From Alteromonadaceae bacterium Bs31 (GTDB taxonomy: Bacteria; Pseudomonadota; Gammaproteobacteria; Pseudomonadales; Cellvibrionaceae), in assembly GCA_900177435.1 (NCBI GenBank), contig FXAI01000007.1:2501-66500 (forward strand): 64,000 bases of DNA. The letters run 5' to 3'. Position 1 is the stretch's first letter, and each line of letters opens with the position of its first letter. Below are positions 46,601 through 54,813 of the stretch, piece by piece. The position numbers and the translations under genes are program-made. Below the pieces are notes generated by a model that was given only the letters and a program-made list of their open reading frames with translations, was not told the origin of the DNA and searched no databases.

Positions 46601-48192
46601 CCATCCGGGCCAAAGTGAATATCTCCGCCATTGTGGTTAGAGTAGGTTTGCCGGAAGCTGAACACGTCTTCACGTGAACCAGCGTCGAGAGTGCCGTCGC
46701 TCCGCTCGCTAAAACGAGCAATCACAGAACGCATTGGGCTGTCTTGCGGCGTGGTCATGGAAATATACACACTGTTGTTTGCGGGATAATCCGGGTGGAA
46801 GGCCAAGCCCAAGACTCCCCCTTCGTTCTCCGTATCCACAACACCGCGCAAATCCACATAAACGTTTTTGGTGGCTGTATTTTCATTGTTCGCGTCCAAC
46901 CAGTAGATCATTCCATTCTTCTCAAGAATGAACCAGCGAGAATCGTCGCCGGATGCCTGAACCATGCCCAATGGCGATGAGAACCAAACATTCGGGTAAG
47001 CTCGCTCAATCAAAACATCTTGAGGAACGCTGCTTCCAGACGAGCTTGAGCTTGAACTACTGCTAGATGAGCTGCTTGAACTACTGCTCGAACTGGTGCT
47101 AGATGAACTGCTACTTGAACTACTGCTGGAGCTTGAGCTGCTGGAGGAGCTGGTTGTAGTAGTGCCATCACCGCTAATAGATCCGTTAGCAACCGTCAGC
47201 GTAACTTTGTCCAATTTTGAGCCATCTTCTCGGCGCTCGATCCACAGCGTGTGATTGCCTGCAGATAAACTGAAGTCTCCCAGAGACAAAGTACCCCAAG
47301 CTGAAGGCTGGCTATTGTTTTGAGTGTCCCATGAGCCAGAATTCATTTTGTAATGGAATGAATCGTCCGAGCCAGAAGCAAAATTTACCTGTATGGCAAC
47401 ACTCACTGTGGTCGCGTCGCTCAAGCTGAAATCCACGGCAACTTGCCCAGGTGCCGTATCGGATGCGGCGTTAATCCTGCTGGAACCGTTGTTTGGCCAC
47501 ACGATATATTGACCAGCGGATGCGCCTGAATCACTTTCAACCTCAAAGGGAGAAAAGTTAGCTTGCCCGGACAGACTTTCGAGCTCAACTTCCAGCACTG
47601 GCCCACCACTGGTTGAGGTGCTTGAGCTACTGGAGCTTGAAGATGAACTGGAAGAACTGCTACTTGAAGAACTGCTGCTTGAAGAGCTGCTGGAGCTGGA
47701 AGAAGAGCTAGCCGCAGTACCGGAGGAGCTAGAACTGCTTGAGGACGAACTGGAGCTAGAACTGCTCGATGAAGAACTCGAGCTCGTTGTAGACGAGTTG
47801 GAACCGCCACAAGCTTCACCGGTGACGACGGGCGTAGAGCCAGCGCTGCTGCCGTTTCTCGCCACCTGGAAACCTAAATCCACAGAGCTTCCGGGCTGGA
47901 TATTTGCGTTCCAAGCCTCGCCTTGAGCAGTGTAAGGGTTGCTGCCACTCAGCACACCGCCCCACATATTGGCGATGGTGCTGCTATCTGTGTAACTCCA
48001 TGAAACCTGCCAGTTATTGATCGCCGATGAACTGTCATTGGAGATGCGGATATTGCCCACATAGCCTGAGCCCCAATCGTTCGCAATGGTGTATTCACAG
48101 GCTGCAAATGCGTGACCTGCTGTGAGTAGTGGAAGAAGAATCAATGCGGATGACAGGCGCCGAACTGTTCTTTTTATAGGGTTATTATTCAT
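43603..48192 (-). CDS. Giant modular secreted redox protein: CBM2 / beta-sandwich module / PQQ-type sugar dehydrogenase / CBM2 / cytochrome c / DUF1587-1595-1592-1588-1585
   Basis: 1529 residues. Signal peptide 1-31; CBM2 (32-128, paired cysteines, NDWGSGYVGNI); poly-Ser linker; a CBM6/35-like or related beta-sandwich (about 195-340, LEVELESLSGQ, IERREDGSKLDKVTL); poly-Ser linker; soluble glucose/sorbosone-dehydrogenase propeller (about 389-742, GLAFHPDYP, HNGGDIHFGPDGYLYAAFGDGG, AYGLRNPWRWSFD); poly-Ser linker; second CBM2 (about 795-892); linker; cytochrome c with CASCH at 923-927 and a likely Met ligand in GSQMPQNDP; then the planctomycete-type DUF1587, DUF1595, DUF1592, DUF1588 and DUF1585 modules with a second heme motif CQACH at 1381-1385. 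The linkers are typical of Cellvibrionales cellulases. Electron transfer from sugar oxidation through PQQ to heme on the cellulose surface is inferred by analogy with Cellvibrio Cbp2D/Cbp2E. AGGGG precedes the ATG. Confidence 0.85.
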   Translation of the reverse strand: MNNNPIKRTVRRLSSALILLPLLTAGHAFAACEYTIANDWGSGYVGNIRISNDSSSAINNWQVSWSYTDSSTIANMWGGVLSGSNPYTAQGEAWNANIQPGSSVDLGFQVARNGSSAGSTPVVTGEACGGSNSSTTSSSSSSSSSSSSSSSSSSSSSGTAASSSSSSSSSSSSSSSSSSSSSSSSSSSSSSTSTSGGPVLEVELESLSGQANFSPFEVESDSGASAGQYIVWPNNGSSRINAASDTAPGQVAVDFSLSDATTVSVAIQVNFASGSDDSFHYKMNSGSWDTQNNSQPSAWGTLSLGDFSLSAGNHTLWIERREDGSKLDKVTLTVANGSISGDGTTTTSSSSSSSSSSSSSSSSSSTSSSSSSSSSSSSSSSSSSSGSSVPQDVLIERAYPNVWFSSPLGMVQASGDDSRWFILEKNGMIYWLDANNENTATKNVYVDLRGVVDTENEGGVLGLAFHPDYPANNSVYISMTTPQDSPMRSVIARFSERSDGTLDAGSREDVFSFRQTYSNHNGGDIHFGPDGYLYAAFGDGGSANDPQNDSQDTSNYFGAMIRIDVDSGNGYSVPSDNPFVSDNDVLDEIYAYGLRNPWRWSFDKQTGELWLADVGQAAWEEVDIIEAGKNYGWRCYEGDHRTSNSCSTSGPYEGPVMEFDHGISASITGGYVYRGNQIGGRNGQYIVGDYETGRVWAVSRNGNTYSREELANTSYNIAAFGEANNGELYFVDYGGELYKLLPEGGPSSSSSSSSSSSSSSSSSSSSSSTTSSSSSSSSSSSSSSSSSSSGPGTGGVTCEAEVVNDWGSGYQIDVTVTNNGSTAVSEWEITLEFDSDPQVTGSWNVNLVESGTRVTASNVGFNGNLNANGGSASFGVQGNKGGGFSAPTCIGPGGTSSSSSSSSSSSSSSGGDLTGEQLYSQNCASCHGADAAGGSIGIALNETQDKSQMAQYIGSQMPQNDPAICDLECGQRIADYLESTFWGDSGELVCDDISYGARQLKLLTRAEYQRSVEALLDVNFDAASGLSADTYIGYFINNTHSSVVGNSYDSYLSTAETVAEWAADQNFSGSLSCNGNFNQSCANQFVSDLLPRIFRRPLEGSESSTYSSMANGSVTGGDVKAGIQMALEAALSSPQFLYRHELGERNSSNSGIDSDAYELSSYEMATWLSYAFAGRSPDDTTWQKAQNGQLSTESQIKAEAQRLLDSNAAKELMGDFVAHWLDTQNLESSPKDSSSYPGFESVVPHMKQEIREVFAHVMLDESEQFASLYNANYTFVNGPLAQHYGINGIGGSSFQQVATTNRGGILANGAFMARWAEEAETSPIRRSVRVRRRMLCQDQPEPPAGVFADRAAKIEELKDFLNESTTTNRMRYEAITGDDNCQACHREWINPLGFGMEDFDTVGNPRNTDLKGNSIDASGQLYAPESLNDKDIFQNFQGSRGLGQVISSLPNAQQCVPQNLFRFVTGVGIEGIDNDDLEGPTLAADEKNGYACEVQNLTNTMMEQSPRAMLESMSTMDAVRYRKAWSRSE

Positions 48193-48660
48193 TATTAGCC
48201 CCTGTTTTGGTTTTATTTTACAAGCAACACATCATACAAAAGTACTAAACAAAGATTGCTTTCTGGTCTTATAACGATCAAAGGATAACCATCAGATACC
48301 TGAATGTCTATGTGGTTAAAAATAAGGAATATCTATATTTGAACCTGGTTCGTATTCAAAGGGGCAAAACTTCTTTTTTTTAAACTTTTAGTTAGCCCTA
48401 AGCGCTTGGTCATCTCATTTAGAAATATCTTCTAGCGGATTTGATTCCTATTCCATCTATCGCTAATTTAGCTTGTTTGATTATTAGCAAATATTTATTG
48501 CTACATAAGTAGTAGCGCGCCAAACAAGAAAAAATTTATTGCTTTATGGCAAGCGTTTTTTTATTCCTAAAAAAAAAGAGGCGGCCCTTGGCCCAAGCAG
48601 GCAGCTCAAACTAAAGTATTAACAATAAAACTGCGCCCGCTGTTGCAGATGTTTAGCCAT
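48193..48660 (-). promoter_or_regulatory. Upstream region of the giant redox gene with a palindromic operator candidate
   Basis: AT-rich, no gene. At 48341-48351 lies GAACC-T-GGTTC, framed by TTTGAA (48338-48343) and TTCAAA (48355-48360), about 150 bases before the start codon. The symmetry is like sites of LacI- or GntR-type regulators, but no regulator is encoded nearby. No convincing sigma-70 pair was identified by eye. Poly-A and poly-T tracts occur at 48374-48381 and 48573-48581. Confidence 0.35.
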
Positions 48661-48661
48661 T

Positions 48662-48686
48662 AAAAAAGCCCGCAGAAGCGGGCTTT
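48662..48686 (-). terminator. Rho-independent terminator of aceEF
   Basis: On the minus strand AAAGCCCGC-TTCT-GCGGGCTTT (9-bp perfect stem, 48686-48665) is followed by a short T run, 36 bases past the aceF stop codon. Confidence 0.88.
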
Positions 48687-48721
48687 GGAAATGACAGAGC
48701 TACACAAGAACTACATAGGAG

Positions 48722-50680
48722 CTACAGTAAAAGCTTTCTCACATCAGATAGAACAGCACTGAGGTAAGTAAAGAACTTACCCGCATCCGCACCGTTAATA
48801 GCGCGATGGTCGTATGAAAGGCATAAAGGCAGCATCTGGCGTGGAACAAATTCAGAACCACTCCATACAGGCTTTATGGCAGCTTTGGAGACGCCCAAAA
48901 TGGCCACTTCAGGGGCATTTACAATTGGCGTAAAACCAGTTCCACCGATGGGCCCAAGACTTGAGATGGTGAAACATCCGCCCTGCATATCTCGAGGCAT
49001 CAATTTGCCCTCGCGTGCTTTGGTCGCCAACTCGACGGACTCTTTCGCCAAATCAAATAAACCCTTTTTATCCACATCCCGAATAACCGGCACCATCAGG
49101 CCGTTTGGTGTATCGACCGCTACGCCAATATTCACATAGCTCTTTTGAACAAGATGCTCACCATCTGAATGAAGAGACACATTGAACGATGGCTCAGCAC
49201 GCAGCGCCGCAGCGCAGGCCTTTAACAGGAATGGCAAGGGAGTAAGCTTTACACCCTTCTTTTCGGCCTGGGCTTTCATGCCCTTACGGAATTCTTCAAG
49301 GTCGGTAATATCTGCGTCGTCAAACTGGGTCACGTGAGGCACGTTTAGCCAATTGCGAGACATATTAGCCGCAGTAAGCTTCTTGATCTTGGACATCTTA
49401 ACCAGTTCAATTTCGCCAAACTGGGAAAAATCCACTGCTGGAATAGGCGGAATACCCGCTCCACCGGTCACCGCTGCGGCAACTGCTGGCGCTTTCTGGG
49501 TCATCACCGATTTCACAAACTTACGTACGTCATCTTTCTGAATTCGACTGCGAGGGCCAGACGGCTTCACCTTAGCGAGGTCAACCCCTAGCTGTCGCGC
49601 CAGCTGACGAACTGCCGGACCAGCATAAACATCCCCACTGGTAACACTTTCCCCAGAAGAGGCCGTCGTAGCAGCCGGAACCGCCGCTGGCTTGCTGGCA
49701 GCAGGTGCCGCCGCAGAAGAAGGAGCGCTGGCAGATGGCGCAGGAGCCACTGCGGGTGCGCCGGCCACTTCCAGTTTTAGAACTGGCGTGCCTTCGGAAG
49801 CCTTATCACCTTCACTGATTAACATGGCAACAACTTTGCCACTTTGAGGTGCAGGTACTTCCATTGAAGCCTTGTCGCTCTCAAGAACGATCATCGACTC
49901 ACCTTCAACAATCTCTTCACCTTCTGCAACGCAGACTTCAATGACGTCAACGCCTTCGGAACCGCCGATATCCGGCACAGTCACCTCAATGACACCAGCG
50001 CTAGGGGCCGGTGCTTGGGGCTCGGGTGCAGCTGCGGCAGGCTCGGCAGCTGGTGCTGGTGCGGCAACGGATTCCTCAGGCGCAGTGCCGGCACCGGCAG
50101 TAAGCATTACCAGAATGTCATCGCCCATTGATACCTTGTCGCCTTCGGTGATGATCAGGCTGACAACTTTACCGCTGGCAGGCGCAGGAACTTCCATAGA
50201 GGCCTTGTCGCTTTCCAGCACGATGAGCGAATCACCTTCATTGACCTCGTCACCGGGTGCTACGCATACCTCAATAACATCAACACCTTCGGAACCACCG
50301 ATATCCGGGACCTTAATGGTTTCTTCTCCGCCTTCGCTTGCAGGTGCTGCCGGCGCAGCAGTGGCAGGTTCGGCCACAACAGGCTCTGGAGCTGGCTGTG
50401 CTGCAACAGCTTCCGGCTCGGGCGCCGCTGGCGCTTCTGCAGCGTCAGTTTCTATTTCAAAAATGTCGTCACCTTCTGAAACGGTGTCACCTTCATTAAT
50501 CAGTACATTGACAATCGTTCCCGCCATAGGGCTGGGAATATCCATCGATGCCTTGTCAGACTCCAGAACAAGTAAAGAGTCTTCCGCAGCCACCACATCT
50601 CCGGCTGCAACGCACACTTCAATTACATCAACGTTTTCTGAACCGCCAATATCGGGTACTTTTATAGTTTGCTTAGCCAC
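48722..50680 (-). CDS. aceF: Pyruvate dehydrogenase complex E2, dihydrolipoyllysine acetyltransferase
   Basis: Core of the pyruvate dehydrogenase complex; transfers acetyl groups from E1 to CoA. 652 residues. Three lipoyl domains, each with ESDKAS(M) around the lipoylated lysine (K43, and near 157 and 270), are joined by Ala/Pro/Glu linkers. The E1/E3-binding domain is GPAVRQLARQLGVDLAKVKPSG (about 352-374, shown in part), then the catalytic domain ending SYDHRAINGADAGKF. Asn in place of Asp in the HRxxDG motif is also found in Azotobacter/Pseudomonas E2, so it is normal. GTG start at 50680 with GGGGAG seven bases upstream. No lpd (E3) gene follows. Confidence 0.96.
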   Translation of the reverse strand: MAKQTIKVPDIGGSENVDVIEVCVAAGDVVAAEDSLLVLESDKASMDIPSPMAGTIVNVLINEGDTVSEGDDIFEIETDAAEAPAAPEPEAVAAQPAPEPVVAEPATAAPAAPASEGGEETIKVPDIGGSEGVDVIEVCVAPGDEVNEGDSLIVLESDKASMEVPAPASGKVVSLIITEGDKVSMGDDILVMLTAGAGTAPEESVAAPAPAAEPAAAAPEPQAPAPSAGVIEVTVPDIGGSEGVDVIEVCVAEGEEIVEGESMIVLESDKASMEVPAPQSGKVVAMLISEGDKASEGTPVLKLEVAGAPAVAPAPSASAPSSAAAPAASKPAAVPAATTASSGESVTSGDVYAGPAVRQLARQLGVDLAKVKPSGPRSRIQKDDVRKFVKSVMTQKAPAVAAAVTGGAGIPPIPAVDFSQFGEIELVKMSKIKKLTAANMSRNWLNVPHVTQFDDADITDLEEFRKGMKAQAEKKGVKLTPLPFLLKACAAALRAEPSFNVSLHSDGEHLVQKSYVNIGVAVDTPNGLMVPVIRDVDKKGLFDLAKESVELATKAREGKLMPRDMQGGCFTISSLGPIGGTGFTPIVNAPEVAILGVSKAAIKPVWSGSEFVPRQMLPLCLSYDHRAINGADAGKFFTYLSAVLSDVRKLLL

Positions 50681-50695
50681 TACGTCACTCCCCTA

Positions 50696-53350
50696 TTAGC
50701 ACGTCGTTGGATCAGTTTTTTCTGAATCGATGCCGTATTTCTTCATCGCATCAACCACGGATTTAGCTGGCACTTTGCCTTCGTCAGCCAGAGCCTTCAG
50801 CGCCGCAACGGTTACGAAATGGCGATCAACCTCAAAGAAGTGACGCAGCTTGGTTCTAGAATCTGAACGGCCAAAGCCGTCGGTCCCCAACACGGTATAG
50901 GAACCCGGTACGTAGGCACGCAGCTGCTCGGAGTAGCTTTTCATGTAGTCGGTAGAAATGACAAATGGGCCTTCTGACTCACTCAACTGCTCGGTGAGGT
51001 ATGCCTTGCGCGGCTCTTTATCTGAGTGCAGCAAATTCCAGCGGTCAGTACGCTGGCCGTCACGGGCCAGTTCATTCACACTGGTCACACTCCAGATATC
51101 CGACTCCACGCCCCAGTCATCACGCAGCAATTCAGCTGCAGCTTCAACCTCACGAAGAATGGTACCCGCACCCATCAACTGAACGCGTTTCTTCTTGACG
51201 GTTTTCTTGCCTTCCTTAAGTTTATAAATCCCCTTGATAATGCCCTCTTCGGCACCTAGAGGCATATCCGGATGAACGTAGTTTTCGTTCATAGTGGTGA
51301 GGTAGTAGAAGACGTTTTCTTTCTCCACATACATGCGCCTCAAACCATCCTGGATAATTACCGCGAGCTCGAAACTGTAGGTAGGGTCGTAAGAACGGCA
51401 ATTTGGAATAGTATTGGCCAGTAGGTGGCTGTGACCATCCTGATGCTGCAGGCCTTCGCCATTAAGAGTGGTTCGACCAGCGGTGGCGCCAATAAGGAAA
51501 CCGCGAGCCTGAATATCACCCGCTAACCAGGCAAGGTCACCAATACGCTGGAAACCGAACATAGAGTAGTAAACATAAAAAGGCACCATAGGCACACGGT
51601 ATGTACTGTAGGCCGTGGCAGCGGTAATCCAGGCAGACATTGCACCGGCTTCGTTAATGCCTTCTTCCATTATCTGGCCTTGCTTGTCTTCCTTGTAGTA
51701 CATGATCTGATCGTGGTCGTGCGGCGTGTAATGCTGACCACCAGAAGAATAAATACCCAACTGACGGAACATGCCTTCCATACCAAAAGTACGCGCTTCA
51801 TCGGGCACAATTGGAACAACCTGCTTACCCATATTTTTGTCTTTCGCCAGCGTAGACAGGTAGCGTACAAAGGCCATGGTTGTGGATATCTCACGCTCAC
51901 CAGTACTTTTAAGCAGGCTCTTGAATTTATCCATCTCTGGCAATTTCAGAGGCTCAAAATCGTGCACACGTGCAGGTAAATAACCGTTCAATTCTTCACG
52001 GCGCTTGCGCATGTAGACCATTTCTGGCGAATCAGGCGCTGGACGGTAGTAGGGTACAGACTTCAGCTCGTCGTCAGAAACGGGAATACCAAAGCGATCA
52101 CGGAATTTCTTCAGGTCTTCCAGATCCAGTTTTTTCACTGAGTGAGCCACGTTAGCAGACTCTCCGGAAGCGCCCATACCGTAGCCTTTAACGGTTTGCG
52201 CAAGAATCACGGTAGGGTGTTTCTTGTGATCGACAGCATCGGCGTATGCGGCATACACTTTCTGCGGGTCGTGACCACCACGGTTAAGCTGGAAGATTTC
52301 CTCATCGCTCATGTCGGAAACCAGTTCCAACAGCTCTGGGTATCTACCAAAGAAATGCTCACGAGTGTATGCACCCCCGTTCGCCTTATAATTCTGCATC
52401 TCGCCGTCGCACACTTCCATCATGCGCTTCTGCAGCAGACCAGACTTATCTTTTTCGAGCAAGCGATCCCAGCCACTGCCCCATACCAGCTTGATCACAT
52501 TCCAGTTAGCGCCACGGAATACACCTTCAAGCTCTTGAATAATTTTGCCGTTACCGCGCACAGGACCGTCGAGACGCTGTAAATTACAGTTGATAACGAA
52601 AATAAGGTTGCCCAGCTGTTCACGACCAGCCAGGGAAATCGCCCCCAGAGTCTCGGGCTCGTCACACTCACCGTCACCAAGGAAGGCCCATACCTTTCGG
52701 TCACCACGAGCACAGAGATCACGAGCAGACATATAACGCATCACATGCGCCTGATAGATCGCCTGAATGGGGCCAAGGCCCATCGATACCGTGGGGAACT
52801 GCCAGTAGTCGGGCATTAACCAGGGGTGCGGGTAGGACGAAAGACCGTTGCCATCAACTTCTCGGCGGAAGTTATCCAGCTGATCGTCAGAAAGACGGCC
52901 TTCCAGGTAGGAACGCGCATATATACCAGGAGAAATATGCCCTTGAAAATAAACCAGGTCGCCGCGCTGCTCGCCGTCATCACCACGGAAAAAGTGGTTA
53001 AAACCAACTTCATAGAGCGTCGCCGAGGAGGAGAAAGAAGAGATATGTCCACCAAGCGCATCTGCGTTATCGTTGGCACGCATAACCATCGCCATTGCAT
53101 TCCAGCGCACCAAGGAACGTATACGACGCTCCATGTGCTCGTCGCCTGGCGAGCGTTTTTCTTCATTAGCGGGAATGGTATTGATGTAGGGAGTTCTAAT
53201 AGCTGTTGGCAGCCTTACACCGGTGTGGGTGGCCTTGTTAGCCAGCTCGGTTAAGATATAACGGGCGCGATCTGGGCCGCTGTGCCGAATTACCGATTCT
53301 AAAGCCTCGATCCACTCTTGTGTTTCAAGAGCATCAGTTTCCTCAAGCAT
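50696..53350 (-). CDS. aceE: Pyruvate dehydrogenase complex E1, homodimeric type
   Basis: ThDP-dependent decarboxylation of pyruvate and acetyl transfer to the lipoyl groups of AceF. 884 residues, the normal size of the single-chain E1 of gammaproteobacteria. Motifs: HISSFSSSATLYEVGFNHFF, the ThDP-Mg site GDGECDEPETLGA...NCNLQRLDGPVRGN (about 230-270), TVKGYGMG, and GINEAGAMSAWITAATAYS in the pyrimidine domain. ATG 53350 has a strong GAGGAGG. Fifteen bases separate it from aceF. Confidence 0.97.
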   Translation of the reverse strand: MLEETDALETQEWIEALESVIRHSGPDRARYILTELANKATHTGVRLPTAIRTPYINTIPANEEKRSPGDEHMERRIRSLVRWNAMAMVMRANDNADALGGHISSFSSSATLYEVGFNHFFRGDDGEQRGDLVYFQGHISPGIYARSYLEGRLSDDQLDNFRREVDGNGLSSYPHPWLMPDYWQFPTVSMGLGPIQAIYQAHVMRYMSARDLCARGDRKVWAFLGDGECDEPETLGAISLAGREQLGNLIFVINCNLQRLDGPVRGNGKIIQELEGVFRGANWNVIKLVWGSGWDRLLEKDKSGLLQKRMMEVCDGEMQNYKANGGAYTREHFFGRYPELLELVSDMSDEEIFQLNRGGHDPQKVYAAYADAVDHKKHPTVILAQTVKGYGMGASGESANVAHSVKKLDLEDLKKFRDRFGIPVSDDELKSVPYYRPAPDSPEMVYMRKRREELNGYLPARVHDFEPLKLPEMDKFKSLLKSTGEREISTTMAFVRYLSTLAKDKNMGKQVVPIVPDEARTFGMEGMFRQLGIYSSGGQHYTPHDHDQIMYYKEDKQGQIMEEGINEAGAMSAWITAATAYSTYRVPMVPFYVYYSMFGFQRIGDLAWLAGDIQARGFLIGATAGRTTLNGEGLQHQDGHSHLLANTIPNCRSYDPTYSFELAVIIQDGLRRMYVEKENVFYYLTTMNENYVHPDMPLGAEEGIIKGIYKLKEGKKTVKKKRVQLMGAGTILREVEAAAELLRDDWGVESDIWSVTSVNELARDGQRTDRWNLLHSDKEPRKAYLTEQLSESEGPFVISTDYMKSYSEQLRAYVPGSYTVLGTDGFGRSDSRTKLRHFFEVDRHFVTVAALKALADEGKVPAKSVVDAMKKYGIDSEKTDPTTC

Positions 53351-53733
53351 TCAAGCCTCCTCTGTGTGCCGCGCGCTTAGCGCAGTTTTTCAAAAAAAGT
53401 GATTCTCGCCAGTGATGCCTGCGGGGTAACGCAAGCTTCATCTGCTCTACTTTTCATCGCTTAGATAATTTGGTTTAGCGCGTTCTTAGCCTTTGAATCG
53501 CCTAGCATTTAGTAAAACAAGTGCGAGCTAAAAACATAAAACCCGAGAGTTGCGAGATTTTGGGTGTAACGATTCTACACACATAATTTACAAGAAGCCA
53601 GCTCGATGAATACGTTTGCACTGCAGCATTTGTACCACCTGATAGCGCCCGTAAATAGTAGTGAAAAATAATGTACGCGCTACTGGCCTTTCGTTGCATT
53701 TCAAGCCTCAGGAATATACTTGTATGCCTCTGT
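53351..53733 (-). other. 383-bp intergenic region upstream of aceE
   Basis: No gene recognised. It holds the strong ribosome site of aceE and presumably its promoter and the 3' end region of perM's neighbour. I looked for a PdhR-like operator (ATTGGTNNNACCAAT) and found none; a lone TAATTTGGTTTA near 53466-53477 is only a half site. Nothing else supported. Confidence 0.4.
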
Positions 53734-54813
53734 TTACTCGGTAATTTCTTCGCCTTCGTTGAGTTTTTTAGCCGTTGGCCATGCATTCATTATGGCCTTG
53801 CACAACGTTGCCAGGGGGATAGCAAAAAACACGCCCCAAAAACCCCATAAACCACCGAACACCAGCACCGCTAACACGATAACCACAGGATGCATTTTCA
53901 CCGCTTCGGAGAATAACAAAGGTACCAGTACATTGCCGTCCAGCATCTGAATAATGCCATAGGCCACCATTACATAAATGAACTCGTTGCCCCAACCCCA
54001 TTGGAAAAAAGCAACAATGGCAACCGGTAAAGTCACTACTGCAGCACCTATATACGGAACCAATACAGAGAAGCCAACAGCAACACCCAGCAGCAAGGCA
54101 TAGTTCAAGCCTAGCAGGCTAAAGGTTACACTGCTCACGCCCGCAACGATTACAATTTCTATGGCCTTACCGCGAACATAATTAGCTATTTGCAGGTTCA
54201 TTTCCTGCCAGATTTTTTTCATGATGGGGCGCCTTTGAGGCAGCACACTGCTTAACCAGGCTAGCATTTGAGCGCTGTCTTTCAGGAAGAAAAAAACCAG
54301 AATGGGCACCAGCACCACATAGATTAAAACACCCAGCAACACCGGTAATTGCCCCAGTGAGAACGATAAAATACTTTGCCCCCACTGAGTCACCTCTATT
54401 CCGAGAGCGCCTATTAATTCGGTTACCTGCTGCTCGGTCACGAGAGCGGGGTACTCTTTAGGCAGTAGCAGTAGGAGCTCCTGCCCCTGCACCAGCATTT
54501 TTGGTGTTTCGTTAAATAAATTAATTAACTGCCGCCAGAAAGCAGGCAGTAAAAAAAGCATCCCCAGCGTGATTACACTGGTCAAAAGCAGAAAGGTGAT
54601 GCTTACAGCAACATTGTGCGGAATACCCCACAGTTTTAATTTAGTAACCAGACCTTGCATTAAAAAAGCAATGATTATTGCTGCAATCATTGGCGCCAAA
54701 ACCACACCCATGCTCGCCACAATAAGCAGGCTTGCCACTAGAATAACCGCGAGAAGCACTGCCTCTTCATCCGCGAAATATCGTTCTAACCAACCTTGGA
54801 ATATCTTTATCAT
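53734..54813 (-). CDS. AI-2E family transporter / PerM-type permease
   Basis: 359 residues, about eight membrane helices. Family features: the helix pair near the N-terminus (LIVASMGVVLAPMIAAIIIAFLMQGLV), LVPILVFFFLKDSAQMLAW, the long central helix region MNLQIANYVRGKAIEIVIVAGV, and GYSVLVPYIGAAVVTLPVAIVAFFQWG-like and GNVLVPLLFSEAVKMHPVVIVLAVLVFGGLWGFWGVFFAIPLA segments (shown in part). The family includes TqsA (autoinducer-2 exporter) and uncharacterised permeases; no substrate can be assigned. Its ATG overlaps the stop of the TusA-like gene by four bases (ATGA), which implies coupled expression. Confidence 0.85.
   Translation of the reverse strand: MIKIFQGWLERYFADEEAVLLAVILVASLLIVASMGVVLAPMIAAIIIAFLMQGLVTKLKLWGIPHNVAVSITFLLLTSVITLGMLFLLPAFWRQLINLFNETPKMLVQGQELLLLLPKEYPALVTEQQVTELIGALGIEVTQWGQSILSFSLGQLPVLLGVLIYVVLVPILVFFFLKDSAQMLAWLSSVLPQRRPIMKKIWQEMNLQIANYVRGKAIEIVIVAGVSSVTFSLLGLNYALLLGVAVGFSVLVPYIGAAVVTLPVAIVAFFQWGWGNEFIYVMVAYGIIQMLDGNVLVPLLFSEAVKMHPVVIVLAVLVFGGLWGFWGVFFAIPLATLCKAIMNAWPTAKKLNEGEEITE

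Noticed and set aside
45782-47926. Long plus-strand open frames rich in Leu and Glu (for example 47618-47926 and 45782-45982)
   Set aside because: They are the antisense of the poly-serine linker codons of the minus-strand redox gene; they have no start context and no known family.
48722-48840. AceF active site HRAING, Asp replaced by Asn, as a sign of an inactive enzyme
   Set aside because: The same Asn is present in the working Azotobacter/Pseudomonas E2, so it is a lineage feature.
48193-53350. Absence of lpd after aceEF as an incomplete complex
   Set aside because: In many gammaproteobacteria E3 is encoded elsewhere; nothing suggests loss.
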